Positions 1-12,469 of a stretch of DNA of 64,000 bases are shown here, in pieces. The notes beneath the pieces are model-generated. The model was not told the origin of the DNA and did not search any database. It saw only the letters and a list, made by a program, of their open reading frames with translations. The position numbers and the translations under genes are program-made. The stretch spans positions 25,683,879-25,747,878 of the forward strand of contig CAJQUN010000003.1 in assembly GCA_907163345.1 (NCBI GenBank), given 5' to 3'. The DNA comes from Haberlea rhodopensis. Lineage: Eukaryota > Streptophyta > Magnoliopsida > Lamiales > Gesneriaceae. Each line of letters begins with the position of its first letter. Positions within the stretch are counted from its first letter, which is position 1.

Positions 1-372
1 TAGATTTGAACTCATGATTTCCAAATTGAATAATTAGCTTCAACAACTAAGCTATAAAAGCCTTGTTGATATAAATATAGTGTTATAATCTATGTATATT
101 AACCAAACAAATATATCTTACACATTTTATTTATCTGGGCTTGAATTTATTTCACGTTATTTTATATTAATCCATGGATGAAAACACATTTTACACTTTA
201 TTTCAAATTTTAATAATATTTTTAATTTTGTTTAAAAAGTAAGGGTCAAACCGTAACCGTTGGTTAATCGTAAAATCGGAACCGTTAACCGGAACCGTCA
301 AGGAAGGTTAAGGTTAAGGGTCAATGTTTTTTGAACCGTCGAACCGGCAGTTCTGAACCATGATCGGGTCTA
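1..372 (+). mobile_element. hAT-like element, 3' terminal fragment
   Basis: The stretch ends in a run of AACCG/CCGGT-rich words (about 250-355) followed by GAACCATGATCGGGTCTA at 355-372. The same layout, an AT-rich body, then GAACCGT repeats, then a GAACCATGATC end, recurs at 6068-6488 and at 18696-20911. The last of these has an 8 bp target duplication. The AT-rich part shares the words ACTCATGA, TTAGCTTCAAC and CTAAGCTATAA with 6068-6488. The left part lies outside the window. No coding capacity is seen. Assignment to hAT is inferred from the sister copy. Confidence 0.5.
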
Positions 373-1057
373 ATCTTCTGTGTTATGTGGTTGGATTTTG
401 TTGTACTGAATATTATTTAATATAATGCATATTTATGTTTAGAAACAAAGATTAAAATCGTTTTCCTTTGTAAATGTAAATAAACTAAAGATGCCAAAGC
501 ATGTCGTCAACACTGTAACGAACCATGCCAGTACAACTATTTTGTTTTGAAGTTGGGCTCGGCATGACTCACATTGAATTTTTGTGATCTTTTTACTTTT
601 AAATATGTTATAGTTTGAAATTTTGAAAAAATTTATGGGCCTATGAGTTATACCTGACACGATCTTTTAGTATGTCAAAACATGTCATATCGGGGCATAG
701 GCAGCTCAATCTGTTTGTCATCTATAAAATAAACTTTTCATCAACAAAGTTGAATTAGTTACAGTCTTAAAATATGTTCAGCTATTTGCAACTTCTTTGA
801 ATTATTATTTGGTTTTCTTAAGGCCATGTAAGCTTATTTCCATCAACGTAAAAAAGATATCTTTAAGCATCTTAAATAGACTAGGATATAAAAACATTAA
901 TTATTGTTATTATTTCTCTCGTTTGTATAATTCATGATTCTTAACAGACTGTTCACAATCATAGTGAACATATCTCGAGGTGTATTTTCTTTATTATATA
1001 TCTACCAAACATTCTCTAATTTTCACTTAAATATGTACAATTATAATAAATATATAA

Positions 1058-1246
1058 GGTTATGTTTGGATCGAAGGATTTGAAACAACACACGCAAATT
1101 CATCATTTGTGTTTGGGTAAAAATTCAAGTTAGATATTTCAAATTTCTCATTCTTTTCGATATATCTCCATTTGCATTTTGAAAGGAGTTGAAATGACAA
1201 TATATTACATGGCATTTCAAATCCATCCTTCCAAATCAAATCCTTA
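1058..1246. repeat. MITE-like inverted repeat
   Basis: The segment begins with GGTTATGTTTGGATCGAAGG followed by ATTTGAAA. It ends with TTTCAAATCCATCCTTCC and AAATCAAATCC, which is an imperfect inverted copy of the start. It is short, AT-rich and has no real reading frame. Family and target duplication were not resolved. The flanking sequence 373-2056 shows no gene or other structure that I can support. Confidence 0.33.
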
Positions 1247-2056
1247 CATACAAATGAAGTCGAACAAATTTATTGGTGACATCAAAAGTAAAACCATCTT
1301 TGTTGTGCTTCCTCCTTCATCTCACGATCAATTCTTTTATTTACGGATTAAAAGAAAATTAGAACTCATCTCACAAGCTAGTAAGACAATGGCACGAAGT
1401 AATTGCAGCATATATTTGATGATAAGTTGATCATAATTTTTTATCAATGAATATAATTAAATTTATTTTCACAAATACACAAAATGGTAGATCATCTTAA
1501 CCTCATCTCGTTTTCTTTCTCTGTGGCCCAATTTTTCCTTTTCTTATATGAGCACATGCATCATGCCAGAGGCCACCGCGGTACAGAGAAGGGCCAAACT
1601 CGAACTTTTGTCCCAATTTTTTCGAAGCACTTGCACTTTCATGCTGGCCACCATAAAATTCTAGAAAGATGAGCCGCGCTCGATAAAATATAAGACACAT
1701 CACAGATTGAATCTTTGGGCACAGAAATATAATATTAATTTAACAGAAACCTAATCTGTATGATAATGTAAGCAACCAGCAGCCCATTACCAAATTGATG
1801 ACATGAATAAATTGTCGTCTGTTCTTTCATGCGTGTATTACATAATATTCTGTAACCTCGTAGTACGAATGTGGCAAAAACTGAGAGACCTGATGAATGT
1901 ACAAAAAATTACATCACCAATATACAGATCAGGGTTCAGAATCAAGGCCATACTCACAGATCTGGAACAAGATTTAAATACAGAATCCGTTGACATAATA
2001 GGATCGAATTTAAATTGAATGCCGAATTTTAAGGTAATATAAAATGACTTCAAAAG

Positions 2057-3466
2057 TTAACAAAAACCTTGTGAATTCAAGAAACGATTACAATGCTGAA
2101 ATATGGATTTAGCATTCATCTCCCTTTCAAACCTCCAAATGTAATTCAGACCAACCAACAGCTCAGTTATGGCAGCTTCAGTCTTTTCTTGATTGGCAAA
2201 ATACAGAGTTTGCAGCAAAAGAACATTAGTTTTCATAACTAAATTCTGCTGCTCAAAGCTCCTTTCACTCTGCCATTTGATCATGTTGTGTGCCAATGGT
2301 GACAACCATTTCAATACCTTCTGCATTGCGTCTTGCCACTCGGCAGCAAGAACCGGATCACTGGCCGAAAATCCCACCCCTTTTAATCTGCCCCTTAACA
2401 AAAATCGAATACTATCAGGCAGCATTGAATAGAGATCATCTCGAGCATCGGCACCTACAAGTTGTGGTGACTTTATCATCTTTTCCATCACTATGATCAA
2501 GTTTGCATAGTGCAGAGCCAGTCCAGCTGCCCCTAACGTGGTGGATGGTGGTTTCAAAATCTTGGAATTGGACCCGAAAAATCCGTGAGCTTGGTGAATA
2601 TTTGATGGGTGCTTTGTCAAAGGACCAGATACATGCAAAAATGAATTGGAATTTTCGAAAGGATATACCAATGCTGAGGCAGGAAGCGTACGAGGTAACG
2701 AAGACGTATTGTACCCATGGCCATGGCCAACTCCAAAAACAAGCTTGATTCTTGCAAGAACAGTGAAAACTGATCTCGCAAGCAATTTAGTGACAGTGTC
2801 GAAGCTTCTGCACCATAAAGATTTCTCCTTTAGGTATTTAACTTCCTGCCTCTGCCACAGAATCTTCTGCCGTAAATCAATGATTTTCTGCTCTTTGATC
2901 CCCGCATCATGATCTTTATTGTGCATTGATTTCGTCAACCCATTTTCAAGAACAACAAGTTCATCAGTTTCTCTATGCAAAGTGACGGTAATTGTAACAA
3001 AACGTTCCATTTCCTTGATCTTCGACGACAATTCTTTCGAGCCCATAAGCCAGCTGTGAGGATCATGTCCCGAGTTCGCAAACTCATCGAATAAGCGATC
3101 AAAGCATCTGAGGCTCGAGTCCTGGCACTTCTTGCTCATACTCGAGACAGATTCAGTGATAATCCTTAGGTTCTCCATCATCTCCTCACATACAAGGCCC
3201 AATAAGAACACATCGTCATTTGATACAATTTTGCGAACACCTTCAAGGCATATTGATTCACTGCGGAATCTATCTATACTTTCATCCGACAGAGACTCCC
3301 ATAAATGGAGGATCTTTGACATGAAACCCGCAATCTCAAAGGCCAAAACCCCAACGCTAGATTTCTTTATCACGAGCTTGTTTTTCAATGGTGGGGCGAC
3401 GCGCACTGAATCAAGGCTATATGAAAGTGTCTTCTTCACCTTGATCAACCATGTTTCAGTAGCCAT
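2057..3466 (-). CDS. DUF3475/DUF668 protein (PSI-like family)
   Basis: Intact single-exon frame of 469 residues starting MATETWLIKVKK. The N-terminal DUF3475 region lies at about residues 36-92 (GVLAFEIAGFMSKILHLWESL). The C-terminal DUF668 region lies at about 311-400 and starts with the family hallmark LGAAGLALHYANLI. A charged, probably coiled segment at 150-215 links them. Plant proteins with this pair include the PSI growth regulators, which have an N-myristoylation MG start, and a shorter intronless group without it. This protein lacks the MG start and matches the shorter group in length; I recall At5g51670 as a member. The molecular function of the shorter group is not established. The upstream region 3467-3660 is ordinary AT-rich promoter-like sequence. 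Confidence 0.9.
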   Translation of the reverse strand: MATETWLIKVKKTLSYSLDSVRVAPPLKNKLVIKKSSVGVLAFEIAGFMSKILHLWESLSDESIDRFRSESICLEGVRKIVSNDDVFLLGLVCEEMMENLRIITESVSSMSKKCQDSSLRCFDRLFDEFANSGHDPHSWLMGSKELSSKIKEMERFVTITVTLHRETDELVVLENGLTKSMHNKDHDAGIKEQKIIDLRQKILWQRQEVKYLKEKSLWCRSFDTVTKLLARSVFTVLARIKLVFGVGHGHGYNTSSLPRTLPASALVYPFENSNSFLHVSGPLTKHPSNIHQAHGFFGSNSKILKPPSTTLGAAGLALHYANLIIVMEKMIKSPQLVGADARDDLYSMLPDSIRFLLRGRLKGVGFSASDPVLAAEWQDAMQKVLKWLSPLAHNMIKWQSERSFEQQNLVMKTNVLLLQTLYFANQEKTEAAITELLVGLNYIWRFEREMNAKSIFQHCNRFLNSQGFC

Positions 3467-3476
3467 GAAACTTTAA

Positions 3477-4071
3477 CTTAAGCGATATAGACAAACAAAA
3501 TAAAGAAAAAAAAAGGTTAGAAATTTACAGTAGTTCTTCAAGTGGGATGAACTATGGGTGTGAAATTGAAAGTGCAGAGGAAAGACAAGATAATGGAGGA
3601 GTAGCTTGATGAGGTGCATGCAGTGTAAAGCATAATGGGTTTTTTGCAATTAAAGAATTTGTACACACGCTGTTATTGTGATCTTCGCTCAAGAATTATT
3701 AAACTTAAAATATTTTATTAAATGTACTTCTCTGAATATATAGTAAAAAAAAATTATTTTTTCATATTTTCTTTATTTATGATAAATTGTATCTCAAGAA
3801 AAAAAAAAGAGAAAAGTCATTTTCTTAAATAAATTATGAGCTCACATTCATGTATTCATTGAATTTTTTTTTATACAGTCATTGATAATAAAAACCATTC
3901 GTCCTCAAAAATAACAAGGAATTTCGACTCTGCACACATTTTGTGTAGGACAATATTTATAATGCATGGGGTTGCAACACAAAATCAATTGACAGTGAGT
4001 CGAGTAGTTCATATATCATATAAATAGCTATCATAACTTCTAAACTCTCAATTAATGATAATTCTCAACAC
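3477..4071. other. Intergenic region upstream of the DUF668 gene
   Basis: AT-rich sequence with no open frame of interest. At 3980-4070 it contains a diverged copy of the middle of the 324 bp duplication that follows (CAATTGACAGTGAGT against AATTGATAATGAGT, then TAAACTCTCAAT). This suggests an older duplication preceded the recent one. Confidence 0.5.
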
Positions 4072-4719
4072 GCATACTCATGTGCTACATTATGATTATA
4101 TAAGTCAAACACGTTGATTGATAACTCAGAGATGATGAGAATGCGTGAGGAATATCCCATCACATGAAAAGTTTGCTCTGATGTCATGTTAAGAATACAT
4201 GATGAAATTCAAAATCAATTGATAATGAGTTGCATATATATCTTATAAAGAGGTAGCATAGTTTTTAAACTCTCAATATGAGACAATTCTAAGTAGAATC
4301 ATTGTATCCAGAATATTTTGGATCTTTAGATCTACCCACGGGGTTAGCCTAGAGATGGCACCAAAATTCACGAAGTAGCTAGTCAGAAAGAGAAAGCATA
4401 CTCATGTGCTACATTATGATTATATAAGTCAAACACGTTGATTGATAACTCAGAGATGATGAGAATGCGTGAGGAATATCCCATCACATGAAAAGTTTGC
4501 TCTGATGTCATGTTAAGAATACATGATGAAATTCAAAATCAATTGATAATGAGTTGCATATATATCTTATAAAGAGGTAGCATAGTTTTTAAACTCTCAA
4601 TATGAGACAATTCTAAGTAGAATCATTGTATCCAGAATATTTTGGATCTTTAGATCTACCCACGGGGTTAGCCTAGAGATGGCACCAAAATTCACGAAGT
4701 AGCTAGTCAGAAAGAGAAA
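4072..4719. repeat. Perfect tandem duplication, 324 bp unit, two copies
   Basis: Copy 1 runs 4072-4395 and copy 2 runs 4396-4719. Both begin GCATACTCATGTGCTACATT and end AGCTAGTCAGAAAGAGAAA. Reading them side by side I see no difference. There is no coding content. Near identity means the duplication is very recent, or is an assembly artefact. Confidence 0.9.
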
Positions 4720-4911
4720 GCAATGGCAGAAGACCACATGCATGCTGATGCATTTTCAAGAAAGGGCAACTTTTATCTGATTATTATATATTTATATTTA
4801 TTTATGCTTTGAATCTGTGTGCAGACTGAGGTAGTTTAATTTTATTAGTTTATCAATATATACAGATATATAGAGGGAGAGAGAGATTATTTAAAGTAAG
4901 CTGAATAAGTT

Positions 4912-5234
4912 ATCCTGATAAGTCAAATTGATTAATTTAAGAAGTATGCTATTATTTTGATTCATGCATTATATTTATTTATATTTAATATTCATATAAA
5001 GAAATATTAAATTAACAACAATGGTTAAATTTATTAAGAATACTAATATTTTAAAAAAATTAACCATCATTCATCCTGATAAGTCAAATTGATTAATTTA
5101 AGAAGTATGCTATTATTTTGATTCATGCATTATATTTATTTATATTTAATATTCATATAAAGAAATATTAAATTAACAACAATGGTTAAATTTATTAAGA
5201 ATACTAATATTTTAAAAAAATTAACCATCATTCA
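4912..5234. repeat. Perfect tandem duplication, 161 bp unit, two copies
   Basis: Copy 1 spans about 4912-5072 and copy 2 about 5073-5233. Each begins ATCCTGATAAGTCAAATTG and ends TTAACCATCATTCA. The copies read as identical. The unit is AT-rich and non-coding. It lies only about 190 bp from the 324 bp duplication but is unrelated in sequence. The following stretch 5235-6067 is AT-rich and shows nothing I can name. Confidence 0.9.
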
Positions 5235-6067
5235 CATATTAAATGAGTGAGCATTCAATTGAGATAACAAAAGGTGCTAAATATATACCATATTATTTTG
5301 TTTGAGAGGTCTAGAGTAACTAATTTTAATATCATTATCTAATTTTTAAAATATCAAGAATAACCCTCTCAAATTATAAAATTAATCCATTTTTATTTGA
5401 TAAAAAATATCATAAAAATGTATTTTAGAAAATTTATAGCTTACCTTATAACTATTATATCTCAACAACTTTCCACAAATTTTAAAATTACTAAAATATT
5501 TCTTTACTTTATCTAGAATTATGAAATTTTAAATGGCATATCACTCATACATAAAAAAATTATTATACAAAGTCATAAACTTAAATAACAAAAAACAATT
5601 TATTTAATACTTGAAAAACTTTATATGCATGGGCTCTAGTAATATTAAGTGTTACGATATTGTCAGAACAATTTTGATGAGTTTAACATAAAATTATTCT
5701 GGCACGAACAATAATAGATTTGACAATAATATTTCTCATTTCATACTAAAATGATAAAATACAATTATCTGAAAATGATATCTCAGTATATCATAAATGC
5801 TTGAATTTGAGAATCTAGTCTTAGATATATTTTTTCTATTTATTTTGGTGTAAATATTTCTTTTAAAAGAAAGCTAGTGTTTTTTACTTTTGAGCCCACA
5901 ATATCTTGATATAATCTGTGATGGTTTATGTGAAAATAATGTTTTTTTAGAAATAAAAAATATTGCAGTGGTATTTGTGATGGTTTCGCGCTGGAACGAA
6001 AAAAATCGAAGAATACAATATATGCAGACACGAGACCAAGGATCATAAATGACCATGAATCTGCACG

Positions 6068-6488
6068 TCGTCAACGGTTCAATGGGTCGGAGCCGGTTAA
6101 GGGTTTATTTTAATTTTTTTATATTTTTAATTTTAAACATATTTTATGGTGTATATTTGAACTCATGAACTTCAACTTGAATCATTAGCTTCAACCGCTA
6201 AGCTATAAGAGACTTATTGATCTAAATACATTGTTTTAATTTATATATATTAATCAAACAAATTTTTCTTACACATTTTGATTATTTGAGGTTGAATTTA
6301 TTTCATGTTATGGAGGAAAATACATTCAAATACCATTTACATTTTTTTTTTCAAATTTTATAATTTTTTTTTTAGAAAAATAAGGATCAAACCATAACTG
6401 TAACCGTTGGTTAACCGAAATCGTCAAGAAAAGTTAAGGTTAAGGGTAGAACCGTCGAATCGATGGTTCTAAACCGTGGTCAGGTCAT
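6068..6488 (+). mobile_element. hAT-like element, 5' truncated copy
   Basis: This copy starts abruptly in CAACGGTTCAATGGGTCGGA. It passes through an AT-rich body with TTAGCTTCAACCGCTAAGC, then CCATAACTGTAACCGTTGG and repeated GAACCGT words. It ends in AACCGTGGTCAGGTCATA, equivalent to the ends of the copies at 1-372 and 18696-20911. The left terminal repeat is missing and no target duplication is visible. Non-coding. Confidence 0.45.
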
Positions 6489-7168
6489 AGATATAATGTA
6501 TTTAGGGGTATTGGCAAAGGAACTGAAAAATTACATACAGTTAATTGTGCAAAATAAATTTGGAAATTCTAACAAAGATAAAGTGTTGTATTATATATAA
6601 ATACATGTATAGTTTTTATGATTTGTTGGGACAAAAAATAAACTATTTAAGAAATTTGTTTTTTATGAACTTACATACAAGAATTAGAAAGAAAAATAAT
6701 AATTGAATGGAAAAGCTTGAACCCTCTCAAATGCTGCATAAATAATTGGCTGAAAAGTACATCTCATCCTGATCTGAGGTAAACATGAAATACAAATCCT
6801 TCTGTTCAAAAAAACAAATTACAAATCCTATGTATTGAAATTGGCCACGTTTTCTCATATTAATAATTTGAAGGTTAACATCAAACAAATGAAATCTTAC
6901 AAAAGACAACCACTACAAATGACGCATGACCATGCATAGTCTAAATGGTTGTCGTCCATATCTCATATAAGAGACTTATGTTTGAATCATCACCTCCGCC
7001 TAGTTCAGGAATTAAGAACAAAAAACAAAAAAAAAATTGATGCATGCTATGTTATGCGACAACAATTATCCATGAACATCAATCTCGCCAAACCCATTAA
7101 AGTTTTTTTTTTTTGAATGGAAACCCATTGAAGTTGCAGTCACCTCTTTCAAAAAGGTACTGAACATA

Positions 7169-9091
7169 TGTGAAGACCCGAAATTTTGGTCAAACAAATT
7201 ACGTGATACCAAGATAATATTGAAAATTTACAAATAATAGATTTGCATTATGGATGGATTGAATTATATTATTCAATCTTGTGGACTTTTAATCACATAT
7301 TTAAGTTTATAACTTATTAGAGTTTGTGTATGAGATAATACCTAGGTTATATGATTTTAGCTTGTATACTTTTAAATAATTTAAAGTTGTAGATAATTAA
7401 GAAATCATTGAAAATAATATTAATAATAATAATCAATTTTAAATCTTGCAATGAATAGATAAAAGTTAATAGACTATAATTCCTACATTACTCAGTCACA
7501 AGACAATATTTTGGGATTTTTTTTGACCAAAATGGTAAGGATTGTCATCCAAAACCCCCCACCTTTACATACACCATTCCATGATAAACCATTTCATGAC
7601 AAGTGATCCCACTCACCTCCACAATTATGTGTCCCTAATCCTTGCCCTCCAAATTAAGTGCCACAATTCTCGCCCTTCAAATTAAGTTTCACAATTCTTG
7701 CCCTCCAAATTAAGTGGATTGACAACTCATATCCAACAACTTAATTGTACAACCTCATCCCAATCACCTTAATATCATTTGATCATGCCCTTGACTCAAT
7801 TATATTCATTAGGAGGCCAAAGTCATGTGATTTACAAATCCATCTCTTACATTACCCATTGATGACATCATTCATTACTTGCTCAAATTAGATAATGTGT
7901 TGGCTCATTGAATTACCCAATTCAAGTGACTTGCCCCAAATCATGTTAGTCATTCAATGACCTTGTCAAACCTTGTATTTAGCCATTCAAAGATATTTAA
8001 GTGACTAGCTCCAATTATGGCATACCATTCAAGTGCATCACCAACACATTCAATTACCTTGCCCAAAATAATATCACTAATGGCCTAAACCTATTCTTTT
8101 CCTTATCAATCATGACATTGATGATTATTCAATTGTATCATGTTAGCCATCATTGTCTTGCTAAAATCATGACATTAGATATTCAATTGTAATGGCCAAA
8201 GTTTGGGAACCTTACCAAATCATGTTATCATTACATTGCTAACATCATGACATTAGACATGCCAAAGTTTAGGAATTTTAATTAATCTCTCATACCTTTA
8301 AAACATCTCACATCCCACCAAAAGAAAAGGCTAGGCTACCAAGAAATCTTCTCACACATCACACACACATTTTTCGAAACCTTCAAGGCAAAGAAAGAGG
8401 AGATTTTGTGCTACTTTCTACAACCTGTAATTCGCTCAATCAGGCTTTGAATGTAAGTGGGTTTTTGCTACAATTACCATTTCGTTTTCAAAAATTATAT
8501 ATATCTTTAAACTTTCGATTGGACATCAAATATGAAGAATATGTTTTATATCTAACAAGTATGTGACATGATTATGAATAAAGGACTTTGCGGAGCCACC
8601 TTTTGAATCAATAAGTCGTTATGTGAATATGTGGAAGATATGTGTTTATGAGTAAGAAATGTGTGTATATGCCAAGATCTATGTGATTTGATAAAGAAAT
8701 ATTTAAAGGATTTCTACTATGAATATATGGGTATATTTTTACCGTGTTCAATCTGCCCATACTTGCTGGGTGTTTTTCCCAAACACTCACCCCTTACCCA
8801 TATCCCAGACAAGGACGAAAAGAAGAGATCGAGGAAGAAGAACAAGAACAATTTTGGAGATGAAGATCCACGAAGAACTTTTAAGAAAATTTATTAGTTT
8901 TATTTACGCTTCCGCATCTTTGATTTAATCCAAGACAATTGTATTTTGTAATAGCAATTGTAATGACAATCTATTGATTTTGGAATAAATAGACTGGTTT
9001 TATCATAGATCTGTACACGAGGCTTGTTGTATTCGAATTTCATATTTGGATTCAACGTCGGTGTCACGCGCTTTGGTCTCGGGGCGTGACA
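7169..9091 (+). mobile_element. Solo LTR, Ty3/gypsy-like (1923 bp)
   Basis: The element starts TGTGAAGACCCGAAATTTTG and ends GGTCTCGGGGCGTGACA, so it has TG...CA ends. It is flanked by ACATA (7164-7168) and ACACA (9092-9096), a 5 bp target duplication with one transition. Its last 100 bp (AATAGACTGGTTTTATCATA, ATCTGTACACGA, AACGTCGGTGTCA) match the minus-strand LTR at 31832-33208. It carries ACGCTTCCGC at about 8906 and GGAGCCACCTTTTGAATC at about 8591, modules shared with other LTRs here. No internal coding region follows, so it is a solo LTR. It lies alone in a gene-poor stretch; 6489-7168 shows nothing else. Confidence 0.75.
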
Positions 9092-10732
9092 ACACATTCA
9101 TTTACGTATGATGATTTGTGCTACACTAAAGGTAATTGACTATGTTTCCTCGCTATTAATAATAAAAGAAATAGAAACAAGATACAAACAGATTTAAAAA
9201 AAAATATAATTTAGTCGAGTAATCAAGAATAATTCATTGTGTTAAACTAAAGTTATAGAAATTATGATATTTTTATTTGAGTAGGCTAACATTCAAATTG
9301 ACTATTATAGTTCACGCCTTATAAAAATGACCCATTTTGTTTGTGTGTGTCTATCCCCATATGCCAATCACGAGTGAAAGTGACAAAAAAGAGTAGCACA
9401 TAGCATGTGACATTGGAATAATATGAGATCATATTTTGACCTTCCAAGGTATTTGAAAAAAAATTGTAAGGCTCAATTTTATGTCAAATCACAATCAATT
9501 TCTACCGGGAACAAACTCATTTTGCTTCATACTCTTTGCGTTGATGGGAATCCATGTAATGTAAGGCAACGTTCGGTAAAGATGATTAACTAGGATTGCA
9601 GACTGAAGAAGTAAATAAACCATTGTTTCTCTCATTTTTAACAACCCTTCACAGTCCTACAGGCCGTGAAAATAGTTATTATTTGCTGGACAATTGTCCT
9701 ACACACTAACTAGGTAACAACCCATTGTGGAATAGTATGTATGACTAAGTGGCAAAATTACCAACACTTTACCTAAAACAAAAGGATGCTCTGTCATCGG
9801 GAAGATCTGTCATGGATCCGAGGACGAGGCAGCGATGGGCTCGAAATTGAAACAGACGGATAGGTAGTACTCTCCAAGCGTGCGGCTCTAGAAGTATGAT
9901 GGGTAGAGGTTGAGGTCCAGAAAGACACTATAGAAATAGGACGGGCAGAGGCTCTGGAAATAGGAGTAGCGGCAGAGGAAGAAAGTTGGACGAAGAAGGG
10001 CAGAGTTGCGAAAAGGTAGAGAAGAGAGCGGCATTGAGTGGAAGTTTTTGGTGGTGGTGGTGTGGTGGGGTGGGACTTGGGAGGGATGGCGAAGGAGAGG
10101 GGAAGTGCTATATGATGATAAAGTGGCTGGGGGGTATTTTTTGTGAATGTAACTATGTGTCAATATGGCTTTGGCACAATCTGACCTGCCAAATAGGTGG
10201 GTTGTGACAGCATCTTTAGGCGTGCCAGAAAGATCGGCCTATATGGGTTGGCTAAACAGGCCGCGGATTTTTGCGGGTTGGCCATTTTTTTAAAAAAAAA
10301 TTGATTATTCATTTTTTTAGCCTCAATTCATAAATAGAAACTCAATATCACATTGAAGAATCCGATCTGCTACATATTTTTCACTTGGTTGAGCTTGAAA
10401 GTTGCAATATGTATTTCAAAATTGAGTAAAATACTGATTCTCTAGTTAAGTATTTTTAGTAGCAGGGTTAATGTCTAGATAAAACCTGAAGCAAGTTCCA
10501 GTATTCTTCTAGCATCAGTTTGAGGCTCGGCAAGTTCAGTTGTAATTCTTTTTTGAAGTTTTTTTTTAAATTTTCGTGGGGCAGGCCCACCCCAACCTAC
10601 GGCCCGCCTCGGGTTGGGGTTTGCGCTACCCACGCCGAGCTTGGCTCGTTTTGACAGATCCAAATGTGAATGGCGCACATTAACCTTGAAACTTGTGGAT
10701 GTGCATTTTTTGTCTAGGTTAATGGAGGCGTA
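9092..10732. other. Gene-free stretch with a possible hAT-like GC-rich end
   Basis: No supported gene. A G-rich segment at 9990-10130 gives open frames on both strands without homology signal. Around 10570-10665 a GC-rich run (CCCACCCCAACC, CGGGTTGGGG) ends in GGCTCGTTTTGACAGATCC. This resembles the GGCCCGTTTGACATCTATA end of the hAT at 50674, but I could not find a matching left end. Confidence 0.3.
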
Positions 10733-10905
10733 TTATGGGTAAAAATAAAATATCCTTAAAGTTATCATACTCATAAAAATCTTACCAAACAATAAATTAT
10801 TTTATAATCATATATAAATCATTTTATAAATCATCAGATTTATCACTCTATTTATTATTCATTCTATAATCACATCCTTTAAACCAAGCATAACTTAAAC
10901 TTTCA
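10733..10905 (-). repeat. AT-rich MITE-like repeat, copy 1
   Basis: Read on the minus strand, this segment has TTATGCTTGGTTTAAAGGAT, TTGTTTGGTAAG and ATTTTATTTTTACCC. It resembles the plus-strand segment at 22393-22570 in order of motifs (GTTTGGT blocks, then an AAAATACCC end). The sequences are weakly similar, so this is a family-level guess. Confidence 0.3.
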
Positions 10906-11574
10906 TTACTAGGATCCCACTTCAAAAGGCACTTTCTTGAAATAAATTTGCAACTACAAAATTAAAGATGTGCTTTAGCATGAGCCATGAGACAATATTA
11001 TTTTATCGTTTTCTTTTCGGTGTAAAAAATTGCATATAAAAAAGAGGATATGAATATTAGTACGTGTTATGATAGTGTCAAAATAATTATTATTGCTGCC
11101 AAAATAATTTTCATGAAATTAACATTTCCCTTTTCGTTTATTTATCTACTTCATGATAATAGTTATATTATTTTATTTTAATTATAAATATAATATTTTA
11201 TAAATCAATATGAATTTTTAAAAAAAACATAAAAAAAAATTTAATTGCACTTAAAATATCATGTGATATTGCATGTGTAATTTCAAAACTTGCAAGCTTG
11301 CATTTTATCTATGCAATCTCGCTTGCAATTATCACACTAATTTTGTAATTGTCAATGTGATACTTTGCAAATAGGATAAAGATGATCTTAAATTAGCGTG
11401 AGTTTATTTTATTTTTCTTGAATTCATCAAATATTGAGAATAATGGCAACATGAGAATAATTACATTATATATTTTGATGGTTTTAATTTATTTTTTTGC
11501 ACAAGCAACATAGTCGTTAAAATATAAAATCTAAAGTAATACTGCTATTTACCATTTGTAATAGCTACCTAAAG

Positions 11575-11993
11575 TAGGGCTGGTTAACGGATTGATACGG
11601 TTCGGTCTGATCTTGAATCGACTGGTCTGGATCCGATAATTTTAGAACCGGTCCGATCAGTTAAAGATCCGGATCGGATCCGATTCAGGTCCAACCGGTA
11701 CCGGGTTGGACGGTTCCAACCCGGAACCGTTTTTTTCTCTCGAAAAATCGAGGTTATATTTACCTATACAAAAAAATTAATTTTTTTTAAAATAACGGAC
11801 CGGTTCCGGTTCAGCCCGGAACCGGGTCCGTTTGGTCCGGAACCGGTAAGATACCGGATCGGGAACGGTAGAACCGATTCGGACCGATATCTTACCGGTT
11901 CGGAACTGGTTAGCCCGGTTCCGATTTCGAACCGGGCTAAACAGTCCGATTTTGAGTCGAGTCCTGATTGACCCGACCCGTTAAACAGCCTTT
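11575..11993. mobile_element. hAT-type MITE (419 bp) with ACCTAAAG target duplication
   Basis: The left end is TAGGGCTGGTTAACGG and the right end is CCCGTTAAACAGCCTTT, an imperfect inverted pair. The flanks are ACCTAAAG (11567-11574) and ACATAAAG (11994-12001), matching at 7 of 8 bases, the size expected for hAT. The interior is full of CCGGTTCCGG, AACCGG and CCGGAACC words in both orientations, typical of subterminal transposase-binding repeats. There is no coding region. Confidence 0.7.
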
Positions 11994-12114
11994 ACATAAA
12001 GTCAATCGGCAATTATTTATTTCCTTCTAAATCACTTTTACTTGTGCCTTACAAATTTCGAAAATTTCTCCTTTCCCACATCGCTATAATTAAAACCCTT
12101 ATCGCTCTATGAAC

Positions 12115-12125
12115 CACAACGGTCA
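12115..12125 (+). promoter_or_regulatory. MSA-like mitotic promoter motif
   Basis: CCACAACGGTC followed by A contains the AACGG core of the M-phase specific activator element bound by MYB3R factors. It lies in a segment (12040-12255) that reads like a plant 5' leader, followed by AAGGTATGCG, a possible splice donor. The next gene on this strand is the MAP65 fragment at 16547, and MAP65-3 genes are expressed in mitosis. The link across 4.4 kb of repeats is inference. Confidence 0.3.
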
Positions 12126-12469
12126 AATTTCATGAAACTCATGTTCCCTAATTTTCTCCATCTTGCTTCACCTCAAAACGTAAATTTGCGGATCCATTTT
12201 TAGGAATTGCGGCGATTCAAGAATTTTAATCGGTCCTTTAGTTTATATTTAAGGTATGCGGTTGAAATATGTTTATTTTCCGTTTTTTTAATGTTTCTTT
12301 GTTCTGCACTTCTGCTTGCAACGAAAAAAATGGGCGAATGCTGTAACGCATAATTTGGAAATAATGTATTAATTTTTGTGAAGCAATTTAGTCGTAGATT
12401 GTTTAGGTGGGGTTGAGTATGTTGTTAAAAAACTTATGGGTGTGTATGTTAGAAAAGTAACAAGCAAAA

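Noticed and set aside
6950..7020. Possible tRNA gene (TTTGAATCATCACCTCCGCC)
   Set aside because: The sequence loosely resembles a tRNA 3' half but no cloverleaf arms can be paired.
9888..10207. Overlapping frames on both strands over the G-rich segment
   Set aside because: Compositional frames only; no motif, and the same bases give frames in both directions.
10210..10665. Complete hAT MITE with ends near 10210 and 10665
   Set aside because: Only the right GC-rich end looks hAT-like. I could not find a matching inverted left end or an 8 bp target duplication.
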